In this document: positions 26,861 through 35,964 of the stretch, piece after piece | Layout: each line of letters starts with the position of its first letter | How positions within the stretch are numbered: the stretch's first letter is position 1 | Assembly: GCA_028284385.1 (NCBI GenBank) | Contig: JANQRT010000066.1 | Span: forward strand, 1 to 64,000 | DNA from: Opitutaceae bacterium | GTDB taxonomy: Bacteria > Verrucomicrobiota > Verrucomicrobiia > Opitutales > Opitutaceae | Length of the DNA stretch: 64,000 bases | Reading direction: 5' to 3' | Translations under genes and position numbers: made by a program | The notes under the pieces: generated by a model | Database searches by the model: none | What the model saw: only the letters and a program-made list of their open reading frames with translations | What the model was told of the DNA's origin: nothing

Positions 26861-28786
26861 CTACTCGATCACGGCAGGTCCGCCATCGATAACCGCAGGA
26901 CCTCCATCTAGATTGTCTTCAGACTCGACGGTAGAAGATTGCGTTCCGGAAAGATCGTTTTCCCATAATGAAAGATTGGCTGTAGTGATCCTGTCCTTGT
27001 GAAGTTTGATCACCTTGCGATCATAGGTGAACAATCCATTCATCTCGTTTTCCAGATCAGTCAACTGCGTGTAGACGGCAGCCGAAAGAGCGAGTCGCTT
27101 CTTGAAGTCGAGAAGCTCCTCAACGAAAGCAAGATATTCTTTCGTAGCAGCATCCTTACCTTTGTAGTTGTAGTGCACCCAAGGCCCATCCTCGTCCCAG
27201 AGATGACCCTCGATCAAGTATCCAATAGCCCCATACTCGCCATTGACGGCAGCTCTTTTTTCCGTAACATAAGGAGCTGTCGGCGGCCGATAGTGATGAT
27301 TGTCTTTTATGTGCCCGACTTCGTAGTCAAGATTCGGTCGACCAGCATCAATCCCACTATTGCCCGTTACAAGTCGTGTCGGATCAAGATCCATAACCAT
27401 ATTTGTAAGACGAGGCACATCATAGGCTCCCCAATGCTCATTGAAAACGATCCAATTGACGATCGACGGATGATTCCAGTGAGTCTTGACGAGTTGCTGC
27501 AGCTCCCACTCGAATTGCGTCTTCTCTTTCTCGGTCCGCTTTTTAAAAGTGCTCGGCATGTCCTGATAGACCAGTAGTCCCAATTTATCGCACCAATAGA
27601 ACCACCGCTCAGGCTCGACCTTGATATGCTTGCGAACCATGTTGAAGCCCCAGGCTTTCATCTGCTCGATTTCCCAACGCAAAGCCTCATCGGTCGGAGC
27701 AGTATAGAGACCATCTGGCCAGTATCCCTGGTCAAGAGGACCCATGTGGAAAATAAACGTGTCGTTTAGCTCTATTTTCTTAAAGGGTCCGAGCTTTCCT
27801 TGATAGTGGTCGGCAATGGAAATCTTTCGCATACCGAAATAGCTTTTCACGCTATCGACTTCCTGTCCTTCTATTTTCAATACGATTTCGAGGTCGTAGA
27901 GAAACGGATCCTCGGTCCACCAGAGTCTGGCGTTGGGAACATTCGCTTCCGCAATCAATTCAAGATCCTCGGCATCGTTTTCGAAACGGGAGATTTCCTC
28001 GTCTTGCGAAGAGACGATGATCTCGACGGTTTGCCCTTCAACCCGCTTGTTTGGATCGAGGGTAACCTTTACCGTACTATGGTCGATGTCAGTAACCGTC
28101 CTAAAACTATCAATACGAACCGAAGGTACTGGTTCGAGCCATACTGTTTGCCAGATTCCCGAGACAGGGCTGTAGGTGTAGCGACTCGGATTAGAAAATT
28201 TCGAAGCGTTCTGCTTCCCAACGGCAATCCCCTCGCTGTCGGTTGGATCGTAAACGGCAACCGCGATTTCCTGGTCTCCCGATTTCTCGAGAAACGGAGT
28301 GATATCGAAATGGAAAGCGTCGAACCCTCCACTATGGTCGCCTACGAACTGGCCATTGACAAATATCCTGGCCTCCCAATCGACTGCTCCGAAATGTAGA
28401 AGAACGTCCTGGTTTTTCCATGACGCAGGTAGCCTAAAGGTTCGAAAATACCAAGCCCGCTTGGAGTCCAGTTCCTTGCGCAGACCGGAAAGCGCGGATT
28501 CCCAGGCGAAAGGAACCAGAATTCGTTCTGGAAGATCTCCGGCTTCGGGCAGAGCGTCGCCAAGCTGCATTTCTCCAAATTCCCAAAGGCCATTGAGATT
28601 CATCCATTCGGAACGAACCATGGAGGGACGAGGATAGTCTGGCAAGGGAACGCTTGGATCGACATCGTCAGCCCAAGGAGTCATAAGCGGAGCCTCAGCG
28701 GGCTTCCAGTTTTCGGCATTCATAAGGCAGGTAAAAAGAAAGTAGGCTAGAACAATCGTCCTGTTTCGGCGAATACAAGCAATCAT
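26861..28786 (-). CDS. Secreted glycoside hydrolase family 2 enzyme
   Basis: About 641 residues; the ATG at 28786 gives a signal sequence (RRNRTIVLAYFLFTCLMNAE), while an upstream GTG at 28819 is less likely. Domains in order: jelly-roll sugar-binding (LNGLWEFGEMQLGDALPEAG, DVLLHFGAVDWEARIFVNGQ), Ig-like, then the TIM barrel with WIVFNEHWGAYD, where the Glu is the acid/base, and AAVNGEYGAIGYL, where the Glu is the nucleophile candidate. A beta-galactosidase, glucuronidase or related exo-activity is expected. The extreme C-terminus has the tandem GGPAVID-GGPAVIE. It belongs to the same carbohydrate locus as the GH2 at 34065-35945, which has the same domain order. Confidence 0.92.
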   Translation of the reverse strand: MIACIRRNRTIVLAYFLFTCLMNAENWKPAEAPLMTPWADDVDPSVPLPDYPRPSMVRSEWMNLNGLWEFGEMQLGDALPEAGDLPERILVPFAWESALSGLRKELDSKRAWYFRTFRLPASWKNQDVLLHFGAVDWEARIFVNGQFVGDHSGGFDAFHFDITPFLEKSGDQEIAVAVYDPTDSEGIAVGKQNASKFSNPSRYTYSPVSGIWQTVWLEPVPSVRIDSFRTVTDIDHSTVKVTLDPNKRVEGQTVEIIVSSQDEEISRFENDAEDLELIAEANVPNARLWWTEDPFLYDLEIVLKIEGQEVDSVKSYFGMRKISIADHYQGKLGPFKKIELNDTFIFHMGPLDQGYWPDGLYTAPTDEALRWEIEQMKAWGFNMVRKHIKVEPERWFYWCDKLGLLVYQDMPSTFKKRTEKEKTQFEWELQQLVKTHWNHPSIVNWIVFNEHWGAYDVPRLTNMVMDLDPTRLVTGNSGIDAGRPNLDYEVGHIKDNHHYRPPTAPYVTEKRAAVNGEYGAIGYLIEGHLWDEDGPWVHYNYKGKDAATKEYLAFVEELLDFKKRLALSAAVYTQLTDLENEMNGLFTYDRKVIKLHKDRITTANLSLWENDLSGTQSSTVESEDNLDGGPAVIDGGPAVIE

Positions 28787-28901
28787 TTCAGAAGCTTTAT
28801 CGATAGGAGTGACAATCACAAGCCACTATCGGCTGAAATGCAATCACGCGACTGTATTCCTTGGGGAAGGAAATCGCTGGGCTGACCGCTTGGCGAGAAC
28901 C

Positions 28902-29648
28902 CTAGGCGTAGTGGATTTTCGAAACGTTGCAGAAGTTCTGCGGAGCCCAAGGACCATTGTAGGTGAAGTGGAAATCGGGAGCAAAACGTTCGCCTGCCTC
29001 GTAGATCGATCGTTCGAACACCTTCAGACGTTCTCGATTCACCAGGCAGTTGAAAGTGCCAACTTCCATTTCGCCAACTGGAACCCTGCTCTTATTGAAT
29101 TCCGCGCACCAAGGAGATATGATTTCCTCGACCTTTGAGGCGTAGACCTCCTTTTCCTTTTTCAAAACGGCTTGAAACTTTTCGCATTTGAGAGCCCGAT
29201 TCCCAAGATAGTAGACCAGTCTTCCATTCAGCACTTTGGCTTTCTCCTCCCTCAAGTAGGGATACTTGGCCACCATATGCTCGAACAAGTCGTCGACATC
29301 GTATTTCATCACGATCTCCATCTCCACCTTGCGATAAACACGATGAAGCTCGCTAAGCAGATGATCCCGGTTCCTCTGCAGAACAGTTTCCACCGCACTG
29401 AGATCCTTTAGGGTCAGACCAAATTGAAGAGGAACGATGCTCGATTCGTCCATCAAATGACGCAATATCTGCTGGTGGGCGAAAATATCCTTCCCGCGAA
29501 CCAAGAGCTTGTCGTGGTCATAGCTACTGACAATGGCCGAGATCTCGCCGTAGGAAACGAGAAACAGACTTCGATTGTCTACGCCACGCAGCTCCTCGAA
29601 ATCGTGAGGCGCGTCGGAAAGGGTGTAGCCATAAAGATAGATGCTCAT
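28902..29648 (-). CDS. Orphan gas-vesicle GvpF/GvpL-family protein
   Basis: 248-residue protein from the ATG at 29648 (upstream in-frame start at 29678 possible). Family signs: N-terminal MSIYLYGYTL, HQQILRHLMDESSIVPLQFG (the H...PLxFG block of GvpF/L), ELHRVYRKVEMEIVMKYD, and the diagnostic C-terminal FHFTYNGPWAPQNF. GvpF/L are cytoplasmic proteins needed for gas-vesicle assembly and occur in small amounts in the vesicle shell. No gvpA, gvpN, gvpG or other gas-vesicle gene is visible in the window; the neighbours are a GH2 gene and an AraC gene on the same strand. Its role without partners is unknown. Confidence 0.85.
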   Translation of the reverse strand: MSIYLYGYTLSDAPHDFEELRGVDNRSLFLVSYGEISAIVSSYDHDKLLVRGKDIFAHQQILRHLMDESSIVPLQFGLTLKDLSAVETVLQRNRDHLLSELHRVYRKVEMEIVMKYDVDDLFEHMVAKYPYLREEKAKVLNGRLVYYLGNRALKCEKFQAVLKKEKEVYASKVEEIISPWCAEFNKSRVPVGEMEVGTFNCLVNRERLKVFERSIYEAGERFAPDFHFTYNGPWAPQNFCNVSKIHYA

Positions 29649-29876
29649 GGGATGAATAGCCGTGCACTGGAGCAGCAACGCCCCGATTTGTTAAAAAAAT
29701 GCGAACATCTATTAAAAAAAGAGTCAATTAGAGATTCGGCAGTCCATCCAAAACAGGGAATACATTAACCAGACCTAGGGTATCTAAGACATTGGCGAAT
29801 GACACCAGCGCCTAAGGAGGCCATCGAAAAATCCAAGCTTCGCGCAAATGACGAACTGCTGGCTAAAGCCAGTATC

Positions 29877-30683
29877 CTAAGACATGTGGCGCGAAAATCG
29901 CCTGCGATAGGCCAGCGGACTGTGTCCCGTCATTCGACGAAAAGCCCGGTAAAAGCTGTTGGCGCTAGAGAACCCGCAAGCCAAGGAGACCTCTTCTATG
30001 CTGAGGGTGGTCGAAGCGAGAATCGTCTGAGCTCGAGAAATACGCAATTGTCGTAATCGAGAACCAGGACTGCGTCCAAAGCGAGCCCGATAAAGACGAG
30101 TCAAGTGCTCACGGCTGATGCCTAGTTCGCCGGCAAGCGACTTGATGCTAATGGGACGGAAATTGAGATTCTCGATCTGCGAGTGGCAGTAGGCGACGGG
30201 ATCATTGTCCATTCTCAGATTTCCCTGCTCGCGGTAAGCGGCCAAGAGCAGCCTGTAAACATGCTCGGATGCCTCAACCGCATCGCGAAAGGAGCGCTCC
30301 TTAAACATTTTCATGATGACCGCAAATTGAGCCGAAGCTTCACCGGCAGGATCCAGATTTATAATCGCTCCATACTCTTTGATAAGCTGTCCGCAGATCG
30401 CATCAGCTATGTCTCCCCTCATGGAGATGAACTCCATCTCGTAAACTTCCTTGTCCCCCTCAGTGTAGCCGTAGATCGATCCATCATCATGGCGAAACAG
30501 CATGGCCTGTCCTGGATAAACAAAACTGCGAATGCCTGACGTGTTAACGTGAAAAGCCCGACCTTTCAAAGTACGCTGGATCACCCAAAGATCCTCAGGA
30601 TCACGATTTGCATTCTTCCAAATATAGGAAGGCGAGCGATAGCTCTCACGATTAACGACAAAAATGCTGAATAGAGGATTCAT
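29877..30683 (-). CDS. AraC-family transcriptional regulator, divergent from GH4 gene
   Basis: 268-residue regulator. The N-terminal sensor half has GIRSFVYPGQAMLFRHDDGS, a typical cupin turn. The C-terminal domain has LAGELGISREHLTRLYRARF as first helix-turn-helix and LSIEEVSLACGFSSANSFYR leading to FRRMTGHSPLAYRRRFS as the AraC signature. It lies 100 bp from the divergent GH4 gene, with a spaced inverted repeat between them (AATATCGC/GCGATATT), so it likely controls GH4 and perhaps the rest of the carbohydrate locus. The inducer is unknown. Confidence 0.93.
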   Translation of the reverse strand: MNPLFSIFVVNRESYRSPSYIWKNANRDPEDLWVIQRTLKGRAFHVNTSGIRSFVYPGQAMLFRHDDGSIYGYTEGDKEVYEMEFISMRGDIADAICGQLIKEYGAIINLDPAGEASAQFAVIMKMFKERSFRDAVEASEHVYRLLLAAYREQGNLRMDNDPVAYCHSQIENLNFRPISIKSLAGELGISREHLTRLYRARFGRSPGSRLRQLRISRAQTILASTTLSIEEVSLACGFSSANSFYRAFRRMTGHSPLAYRRRFSRHMS

Positions 30684-30729
30684 GGATAAACTGTCAGGAA
30701 AGAGGCGCTACATCACAAAAAGCACGCTG

Positions 30730-30777
30730 AATATCGCATTTTTCAACTTTGGTTTTATTTAAAAGACAAGCGATATT
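30730..30777. promoter_or_regulatory. Spaced inverted repeat in the AraC/GH4 divergent promoter
   Basis: AATATCGC (30730-30737) and its reverse complement GCGATATT (30770-30777) are 40 bp apart centre to centre, about four helical turns. The second copy is directly before the GH4 ATG at 30784. The same octamer occurs at 2693-2700 in front of the other AraC gene. Paired half-sites at such spacing fit DNA looping by an AraC dimer; this is inferred. Confidence 0.4.
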
Positions 30778-30783
30778 TCTTCC

Positions 30784-32961
30784 ATGCGTCCCAAAATCGC
30801 CTTTATCGGAGCAGGCTCTGTCGTCTTCGCCAAAAAACTTATCTCGGACATCCTTCAATTTCCCGAGCTCAGTGACTGTTGTATCAGCTTGATGGATATC
30901 GATCCGGCAAGACTTAAGGTTGCCGAGATCATGACGCGGAAAATAATTTCGAAACTGGGAGTAAAGGCTGTCTGCGAAGCTACTACAGATCGGCGAGAAG
31001 CCATTCGAGGGGCGAAATACGTGATCTGCGCTATTCAAGTCGGTGGCTACAAGCCCGCCACGGTAATCGATTTCGAAATACCCAAAAAATATGGGTTACA
31101 GCAAACAATAGCCGATACACTCGGTGTTGGCGGCGTGTTTCGTGGCCTAAGAACGATCCCAAAGATCCTGGAAATTGCCCAGGACATAAAGGAAGTCGGC
31201 GAACCGGAGTGCCTGTTTATCAACTACACCAATCCGATGGCGATGCTTTGCATGGCAGTCGACCATGCAGTAGGCGTTCCCATGGTAGGATTGTGTCACA
31301 GCGTGCAGGGAACGAGCAGTATGCTGGCCAATTTTGCTGGTCTGAAATACGAGGATGTGACTTTCAAGGTAGCGGGCATCAACCATCAAGCTTTCTTTCT
31401 TGAATTCAAATACCGCGGGAGGGACGCCTACCCTATTTTATTTAAACTACTCGACGACCCGAATTTCACGCAGGAAAAAGTCCGATTCGAAATGATGCGC
31501 CGACTTGGGTATTTCGTTACGGAATCATCGGAACACCAAAGCGAATACGTGCCTTATTTTATCCAGCACGGCGAGGAAATGATCAGCAAATACGACATTC
31601 CCATCGATGAATACCTTCGCCGCTGCGAGGCCACCCTTTCGACTTGGGAAAAAACGGAAGCGGATTTACTAGGATCGGATGGCGATATCGTCGTCCAGTC
31701 ACAATCTCATGAATACGGTTCCTACATTATCCATTCGATGGAGACAAATCAGAACAGAGTCATTTACGGCAACGTGCCCAACACCGACTTGATCTCGAAT
31801 CTTCCTCATCGCTGCTGCGTTGAGCTTCCAGTTCTGGTCGACGGAAACGGTCTTCAACCTACGCGTATTGGAGAGTTGCCGCCTCAACTCGCCGCTATTT
31901 GCCGCACCAACGTAAACGTGCAGGAGCTCACCGTAGAAGCGGCTCTATCCCTAAAGCGAGAGCATGTTTATCATGCCGTAATGACCGACCCCCATACTGC
32001 GGCAACCTTGACTCTAGATAAGATTTGGGAGATGTGCGACGAGCTTATCGAAGCGCACCAAAAATTAGGATACCTGCCGGATTACTCTCCCGTGAAAAAA
32101 GGAACGGGAAGGCCTTTAAGCCAAGTAGGTAACAAAGTCTTCGCGAGCGTCGTACAGCCTGATCTGGAAGATGATACGCGCTACGAGCTGTTAATCGACA
32201 ATCAGTCTGACACGCCATTCGGGAGTCAAATTGAAATGGAACTGCTTGAAACGACGGAAGATCTAGAGAAGCTTGAACCGATCCAGGCAGTCGTTGAAGC
32301 GCAAAAGCAGGTTTCGCAGGCCTTCAGTCTACCTGAAATGCTGAAGAGCAAAGAGTTCACCTTGTTTCCAATATCAGAGGATAAGCGACTCGTTGGTCAG
32401 CCATTCGAACGCATAAAGCAAGGTGTCATTAAAATTCCAATACTAAATGGAAATGCTCCTTTAGAAGACGCTGATCTCAACCAGCATGGCATTCCGATCG
32501 AACTGCGTGGACATGGCGAGGAACTTGCTACAGGACACATGGCTATTGCCGCAGACCAACTCTATGTGAGCCTCCAAGTCCACGACACCAAAATCTCGCA
32601 CAACAGGCACCAGCCCTGGGAGGCGTCTTGCCTGGATTTTCGTGTGGGAAAGAGTGGCATGGGAAGCGGAGTCAGCCGTTTATTCCTAATACCTCAGAAT
32701 GGAAGTCAAACGCTGCTAGACAAATTAAGAAACCCCGCCCCTCAGCACAAATTCGAAACAAACGTAACCGGAAATGGCTACAGCGCTCGCGGCTCCATCG
32801 ATTTATCGAGTCTAAATATCGATCCGAAACGTGAAAGCTTTCTCCTCAGCTTGAATGTTAGCGTCGGAGCCCTAGGCACGGCTCACGGAGCGTGTCGTTC
32901 GGAATGGAAACCTGAAAGCGGACTAAACCAAGGATTCGCCATCTGCAGAGCTGTAGAGTAG
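30784..32961 (+). CDS. Glycoside hydrolase family 4 (alpha-galactosidase/glucosidase type) fused to CBM9-like domain
   Basis: 725-residue protein. Residues 1-440 form a GH4 enzyme, which uses NAD+ and Mn2+ for a redox-type glycoside cleavage: nucleotide loop IAFIGAGSVVFAKKLISDIL, INYTNPMAMLCMAVD, Cys171 in VGLCHSVQG and His201 in VAGINHQAFFLEF as metal ligands. GH4 proteins normally stop near 430-480 residues. Here about 285 extra residues follow; the last 170 (GHMAIAADQLYVSLQVHDTK, LDFRVGKSGMGSG) resemble the beta-sandwich of CBM9/DOMON-type carbohydrate-binding domains. No signal peptide is seen. Divergent from an AraC gene. Confidence 0.9.
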   Translation: MRPKIAFIGAGSVVFAKKLISDILQFPELSDCCISLMDIDPARLKVAEIMTRKIISKLGVKAVCEATTDRREAIRGAKYVICAIQVGGYKPATVIDFEIPKKYGLQQTIADTLGVGGVFRGLRTIPKILEIAQDIKEVGEPECLFINYTNPMAMLCMAVDHAVGVPMVGLCHSVQGTSSMLANFAGLKYEDVTFKVAGINHQAFFLEFKYRGRDAYPILFKLLDDPNFTQEKVRFEMMRRLGYFVTESSEHQSEYVPYFIQHGEEMISKYDIPIDEYLRRCEATLSTWEKTEADLLGSDGDIVVQSQSHEYGSYIIHSMETNQNRVIYGNVPNTDLISNLPHRCCVELPVLVDGNGLQPTRIGELPPQLAAICRTNVNVQELTVEAALSLKREHVYHAVMTDPHTAATLTLDKIWEMCDELIEAHQKLGYLPDYSPVKKGTGRPLSQVGNKVFASVVQPDLEDDTRYELLIDNQSDTPFGSQIEMELLETTEDLEKLEPIQAVVEAQKQVSQAFSLPEMLKSKEFTLFPISEDKRLVGQPFERIKQGVIKIPILNGNAPLEDADLNQHGIPIELRGHGEELATGHMAIAADQLYVSLQVHDTKISHNRHQPWEASCLDFRVGKSGMGSGVSRLFLIPQNGSQTLLDKLRNPAPQHKFETNVTGNGYSARGSIDLSSLNIDPKRESFLLSLNVSVGALGTAHGACRSEWKPESGLNQGFAICRAVE

Positions 32962-32985
32962 TCCGACGTTAAAGACTGAATACAT

Positions 32986-33969
32986 CTACTTAGCAAAAGC
33001 GGCCTCTATGCGCTTAAACTCGTTTTCCGTCAAAGCAATCATCGAGCCATGTCGAGCATTTGCGGGAACGCTATACCGCCGATTCCACAAATTGTACCAA
33101 GGTCCCGCCAAAGTCTCTGCTGAAGAGACTTCGTAGCCAACACCTGTGTAGTGCTCGTAAAATAGATAGTATCCTTTCCCATCTTTTCGGGGGATGAGAG
33201 TAGGAGCTTCGCGATAGCTGGGCGAAATCCGATTGTAAAGATCCGCCCATGGACCATCGATGCTTGGAGCGCGCGTCATCAGTATCGATTTCCCAGTGGG
33301 ATGGAGCGGAGAAGGAACCCTCTCGTCCTTGACGAACGCATACAGCATCTCTCCTTCCCGGCGAATGATAACGTCCAGCGTTGGACGATTCCAGGTAAAG
33401 AGTCGCTTGGGATCGCTGAACTTTTTCAAATCCTTGGAAGTAACGTAGAAAGTCCGCTGATGAGCCCAATACTGCTCGCGGTTCTCCTGAGTCCGACGCT
33501 TGTTTGAAGTGTGCCAGGAAAGATAATACGTCTTAATGAGTTCGTCGAAATAAAGTTTTGGCGCCCCTCGATTATTGAGAGCGCCCTTCATAATTGGCGA
33601 AACGTCTGGAGCCAGTTGCTTGAACAGTTCCCAGCTAATCAGGTCGTTGGACACCCAGATCGTTATTTCCTGGCCGTGGGAACCGTCTTCATAGGCATCG
33701 TTTCCCACAAGATAGTAACGTCCGTCATGCCCAATTACAATGTCAGCATGACCCCAATATTCATCTCCCTTTACCGCTTTGCCCCCGTTCAACTCCTTCC
33801 AGTTCAGTCCATCCTCGCTCAACGCATAGAAAAGCCTTCCATAGCGTTCCTTCGTCATATGGGCAAAAAGGTATCCGTAAACAGCATCTTCGTCTTGGCC
33901 GGCTAGAGCGTCGGCGAATTCCATGATGCTGATAACAAAGGCTAAGAGAAGGAAAGTAAGCTTATTCAT
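32986..33969 (-). CDS. Secreted GH43-like five-bladed propeller hydrolase
   Basis: 327-residue protein with a signal peptide (KLTFLLLAFVISIMEFADAL). Blade repeats of the GH43/GH117 clan are visible: ERYGRLFYALSEDGLNWKEL, GHADIVIGHDGRYYLVGND, ITIWVSNDLISWELF, RGAPKLYFDELIKTYYLSWH, RTFYVTSKDLKKFSDP, YREAPTLIPRKDGKGYYLFY. Acidic residues in DIVIG, YFDE and REAPT are catalytic candidates in this fold. Likely an exo-acting enzyme on algal or plant oligosaccharides, perhaps agar- or carrageenan-type, but the specificity cannot be read from sequence. It ends the minus-strand group sulfatase-GH2-GH43 and is convergent with the GH4 gene 24 bp away. Confidence 0.85.
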   Translation of the reverse strand: MNKLTFLLLAFVISIMEFADALAGQDEDAVYGYLFAHMTKERYGRLFYALSEDGLNWKELNGGKAVKGDEYWGHADIVIGHDGRYYLVGNDAYEDGSHGQEITIWVSNDLISWELFKQLAPDVSPIMKGALNNRGAPKLYFDELIKTYYLSWHTSNKRRTQENREQYWAHQRTFYVTSKDLKKFSDPKRLFTWNRPTLDVIIRREGEMLYAFVKDERVPSPLHPTGKSILMTRAPSIDGPWADLYNRISPSYREAPTLIPRKDGKGYYLFYEHYTGVGYEVSSAETLAGPWYNLWNRRYSVPANARHGSMIALTENEFKRIEAAFAK

Positions 33970-34064
33970 TGATCCTTAGAAGCTCCAATAAAGCAATTCC
34001 GTTAAAGGTGAGTCGTGAAAATCAGCACAATTTCGGCAATCTAATCAACATTTTAAGCAATCAA

Positions 34065-35945
34065 TCAGGGAAGAGCATTCTCTTCGTCTCCCAGAGCTAT
34101 CATAGCCTGATTCACAGCCCTCACTTTTTCTTCGTCGACTTTGACGACTTTTCGGTCATAGGTAATCAGGCCATTCATTTCCGTTTCCGTATCCACGATT
34201 TGGGTATATACAATAGCGCTAAGTCGAATCGGAATATGGGGATCGAACTTGGCCTGCATTTCCGTGTAGAGCCTGGTTAGTTCATCCAGCTTTTCGGGTT
34301 CGCGGTTGAGACTGAAGCCTCCCCACATATGCCCTGGCACACGCGTCTCGATCCCGCCGTATTCTCCCACCGCAGACAATCGAAATGCGTTCGGCGTCTT
34401 GTTGGGATCAGGAACCTGTCGAGCGGCTTCCCAACCATAAGTATGATGATCCCTGCTATCGCCGGAACCTGTATCCAGAAATCCGCCTTTGTCTTCTCCA
34501 CCGCTTTGCGTGCTCGTAAGACGGAAGGGATCGATTCGCCTGACCATATCGGTGAGTCTATCTCGATCATAGATTCCCCAGCCCTCATTAAAAATGACCC
34601 ATTGAATAATCGAAGGAAAATGGAATCGCTCTTTCACCATTTCCCTCAGTTCCAATTCGAACTGCTCATTACCGCCGAGCGGTTGGGAAGAAAGCGCATC
34701 CAATTCATCAAGACTCATGCCTCGGCCTAATGTTGAAGGATCCTCGGGATTCACATCTCCCCGATGAGGCATATCCTGCCAGACGAGTATCCCTAGCCTG
34801 TCAGCCCAATAATACCAGCGGGCGGGTTCGACCTTCACATGCTTGCGCAGCAAGTTGAAGCCGAGATCCTTCGCCTTTTGAATGTCATACCGATAAGCGG
34901 CATCCGTAGGAGCCGTGTAGTATCCATCAGGCCAATACCCTTGATCAAGCAGTCCGTGCTGGAAAACGAATCGGCCATTTAAAAGAGGTCGAACTTCGCC
35001 ATCCAAGTAGCTCAGCTTGATGCTCCGCATGCCTAGATAGCTTTCAACTTCATCAACCACTTTACCATTACGCCTGAGTTTAACCCTCACATCATAGAGG
35101 TAGGGGTCGTCTGGAGTCCAGAGGCGGGGATTTTCTAAAAGCAGACGCGCTTCCCTTCCCGTATTGCCGTACGCCCGAGCAATCTCCTTTCCATCGGCTG
35201 AAATGATGGCCTCAAACATGGCTCCGGCTCCAGCGCCAGCTTCAACGATCAAACCTACTGAACTAGAGTCGACATCAGGAACAATACGTAGGTTTTCGAT
35301 AAATACATCGTTAGTTGGCTCCAGCCAGACCGTCTGCCAGATTCCTGAAGAGGCCATGTAGGTGTAGCGATTCGGAGTCCGCGACTGCTTTCCCTTGGCT
35401 TGGGTTCTACTCGTCTCGTCTGAAGCCAGAACAATAAGTTCGTTGCCCGAATCCTTAAGATGATCGGTGACATCAAAACTGAATCCGTCATGACCGCCGC
35501 GATGCAAGCCAAGAGCCTTTCCATTGAGATAGACGATCGCCTCCCAGTCTACCGCTCCGAAATGAAGGTGGACCCGCTGTTCGTCCCAGTCGGAAGGGAA
35601 ATCGAAAAGTCGACGATACCACATTCGTGTATCCAAACGTTGAATTCCAGAAAGCGGAGACTCCACTGGATAGGGAACCAGAATTCGCTCGGGCAAATCG
35701 GTACCAAAGGGGGGCTCGTCTCCCTCTTGGGCCTGAGCGTATTGCCAGACTCCGTTCAGATTCATCCACTTCTCTCGCGCCAGCTGAGGTCGAGGATATT
35801 CCGGCAAAGCGTTCTCAGGACCCACCAGATCACTCCAAGGCGTTTTCAAACGAAAGTCTCCGGGAGACCATTCGCCATCTTTAGTGGAAGCGGGGATGGA
35901 CGTACTCACACCCATAAATACAATACAAAGGATAAACGCACGCAT
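34065..35945 (-). CDS. Secreted glycoside hydrolase family 2 enzyme
   Basis: 626 residues from the ATG at 35945, chosen because it starts a signal peptide (RAFILCIVFMGVSTSIPAS) just after the sulfatase stop; a longer frame to 36047 would run into the sulfatase gene. Domains: sugar-binding jelly roll (WMNLNGVWQYAQ, VHLHFGAVDWEAIVYLNGKA), Ig-like, and a catalytic barrel with WVIFNEGWGIYD (acid/base Glu) and VGEYGGIETRVPGHMWG (nucleophile Glu candidate). Likely an exo-beta-galactosidase or related enzyme. It is 19 bp downstream of the sulfatase, consistent with joint removal of sulfate and sugar from an algal polysaccharide. Confidence 0.92.
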   Translation of the reverse strand: MRAFILCIVFMGVSTSIPASTKDGEWSPGDFRLKTPWSDLVGPENALPEYPRPQLAREKWMNLNGVWQYAQAQEGDEPPFGTDLPERILVPYPVESPLSGIQRLDTRMWYRRLFDFPSDWDEQRVHLHFGAVDWEAIVYLNGKALGLHRGGHDGFSFDVTDHLKDSGNELIVLASDETSRTQAKGKQSRTPNRYTYMASSGIWQTVWLEPTNDVFIENLRIVPDVDSSSVGLIVEAGAGAGAMFEAIISADGKEIARAYGNTGREARLLLENPRLWTPDDPYLYDVRVKLRRNGKVVDEVESYLGMRSIKLSYLDGEVRPLLNGRFVFQHGLLDQGYWPDGYYTAPTDAAYRYDIQKAKDLGFNLLRKHVKVEPARWYYWADRLGILVWQDMPHRGDVNPEDPSTLGRGMSLDELDALSSQPLGGNEQFELELREMVKERFHFPSIIQWVIFNEGWGIYDRDRLTDMVRRIDPFRLTSTQSGGEDKGGFLDTGSGDSRDHHTYGWEAARQVPDPNKTPNAFRLSAVGEYGGIETRVPGHMWGGFSLNREPEKLDELTRLYTEMQAKFDPHIPIRLSAIVYTQIVDTETEMNGLITYDRKVVKVDEEKVRAVNQAMIALGDEENALP

Positions 35946-35964
35946 TTGAGGATCACGTTGAGGA

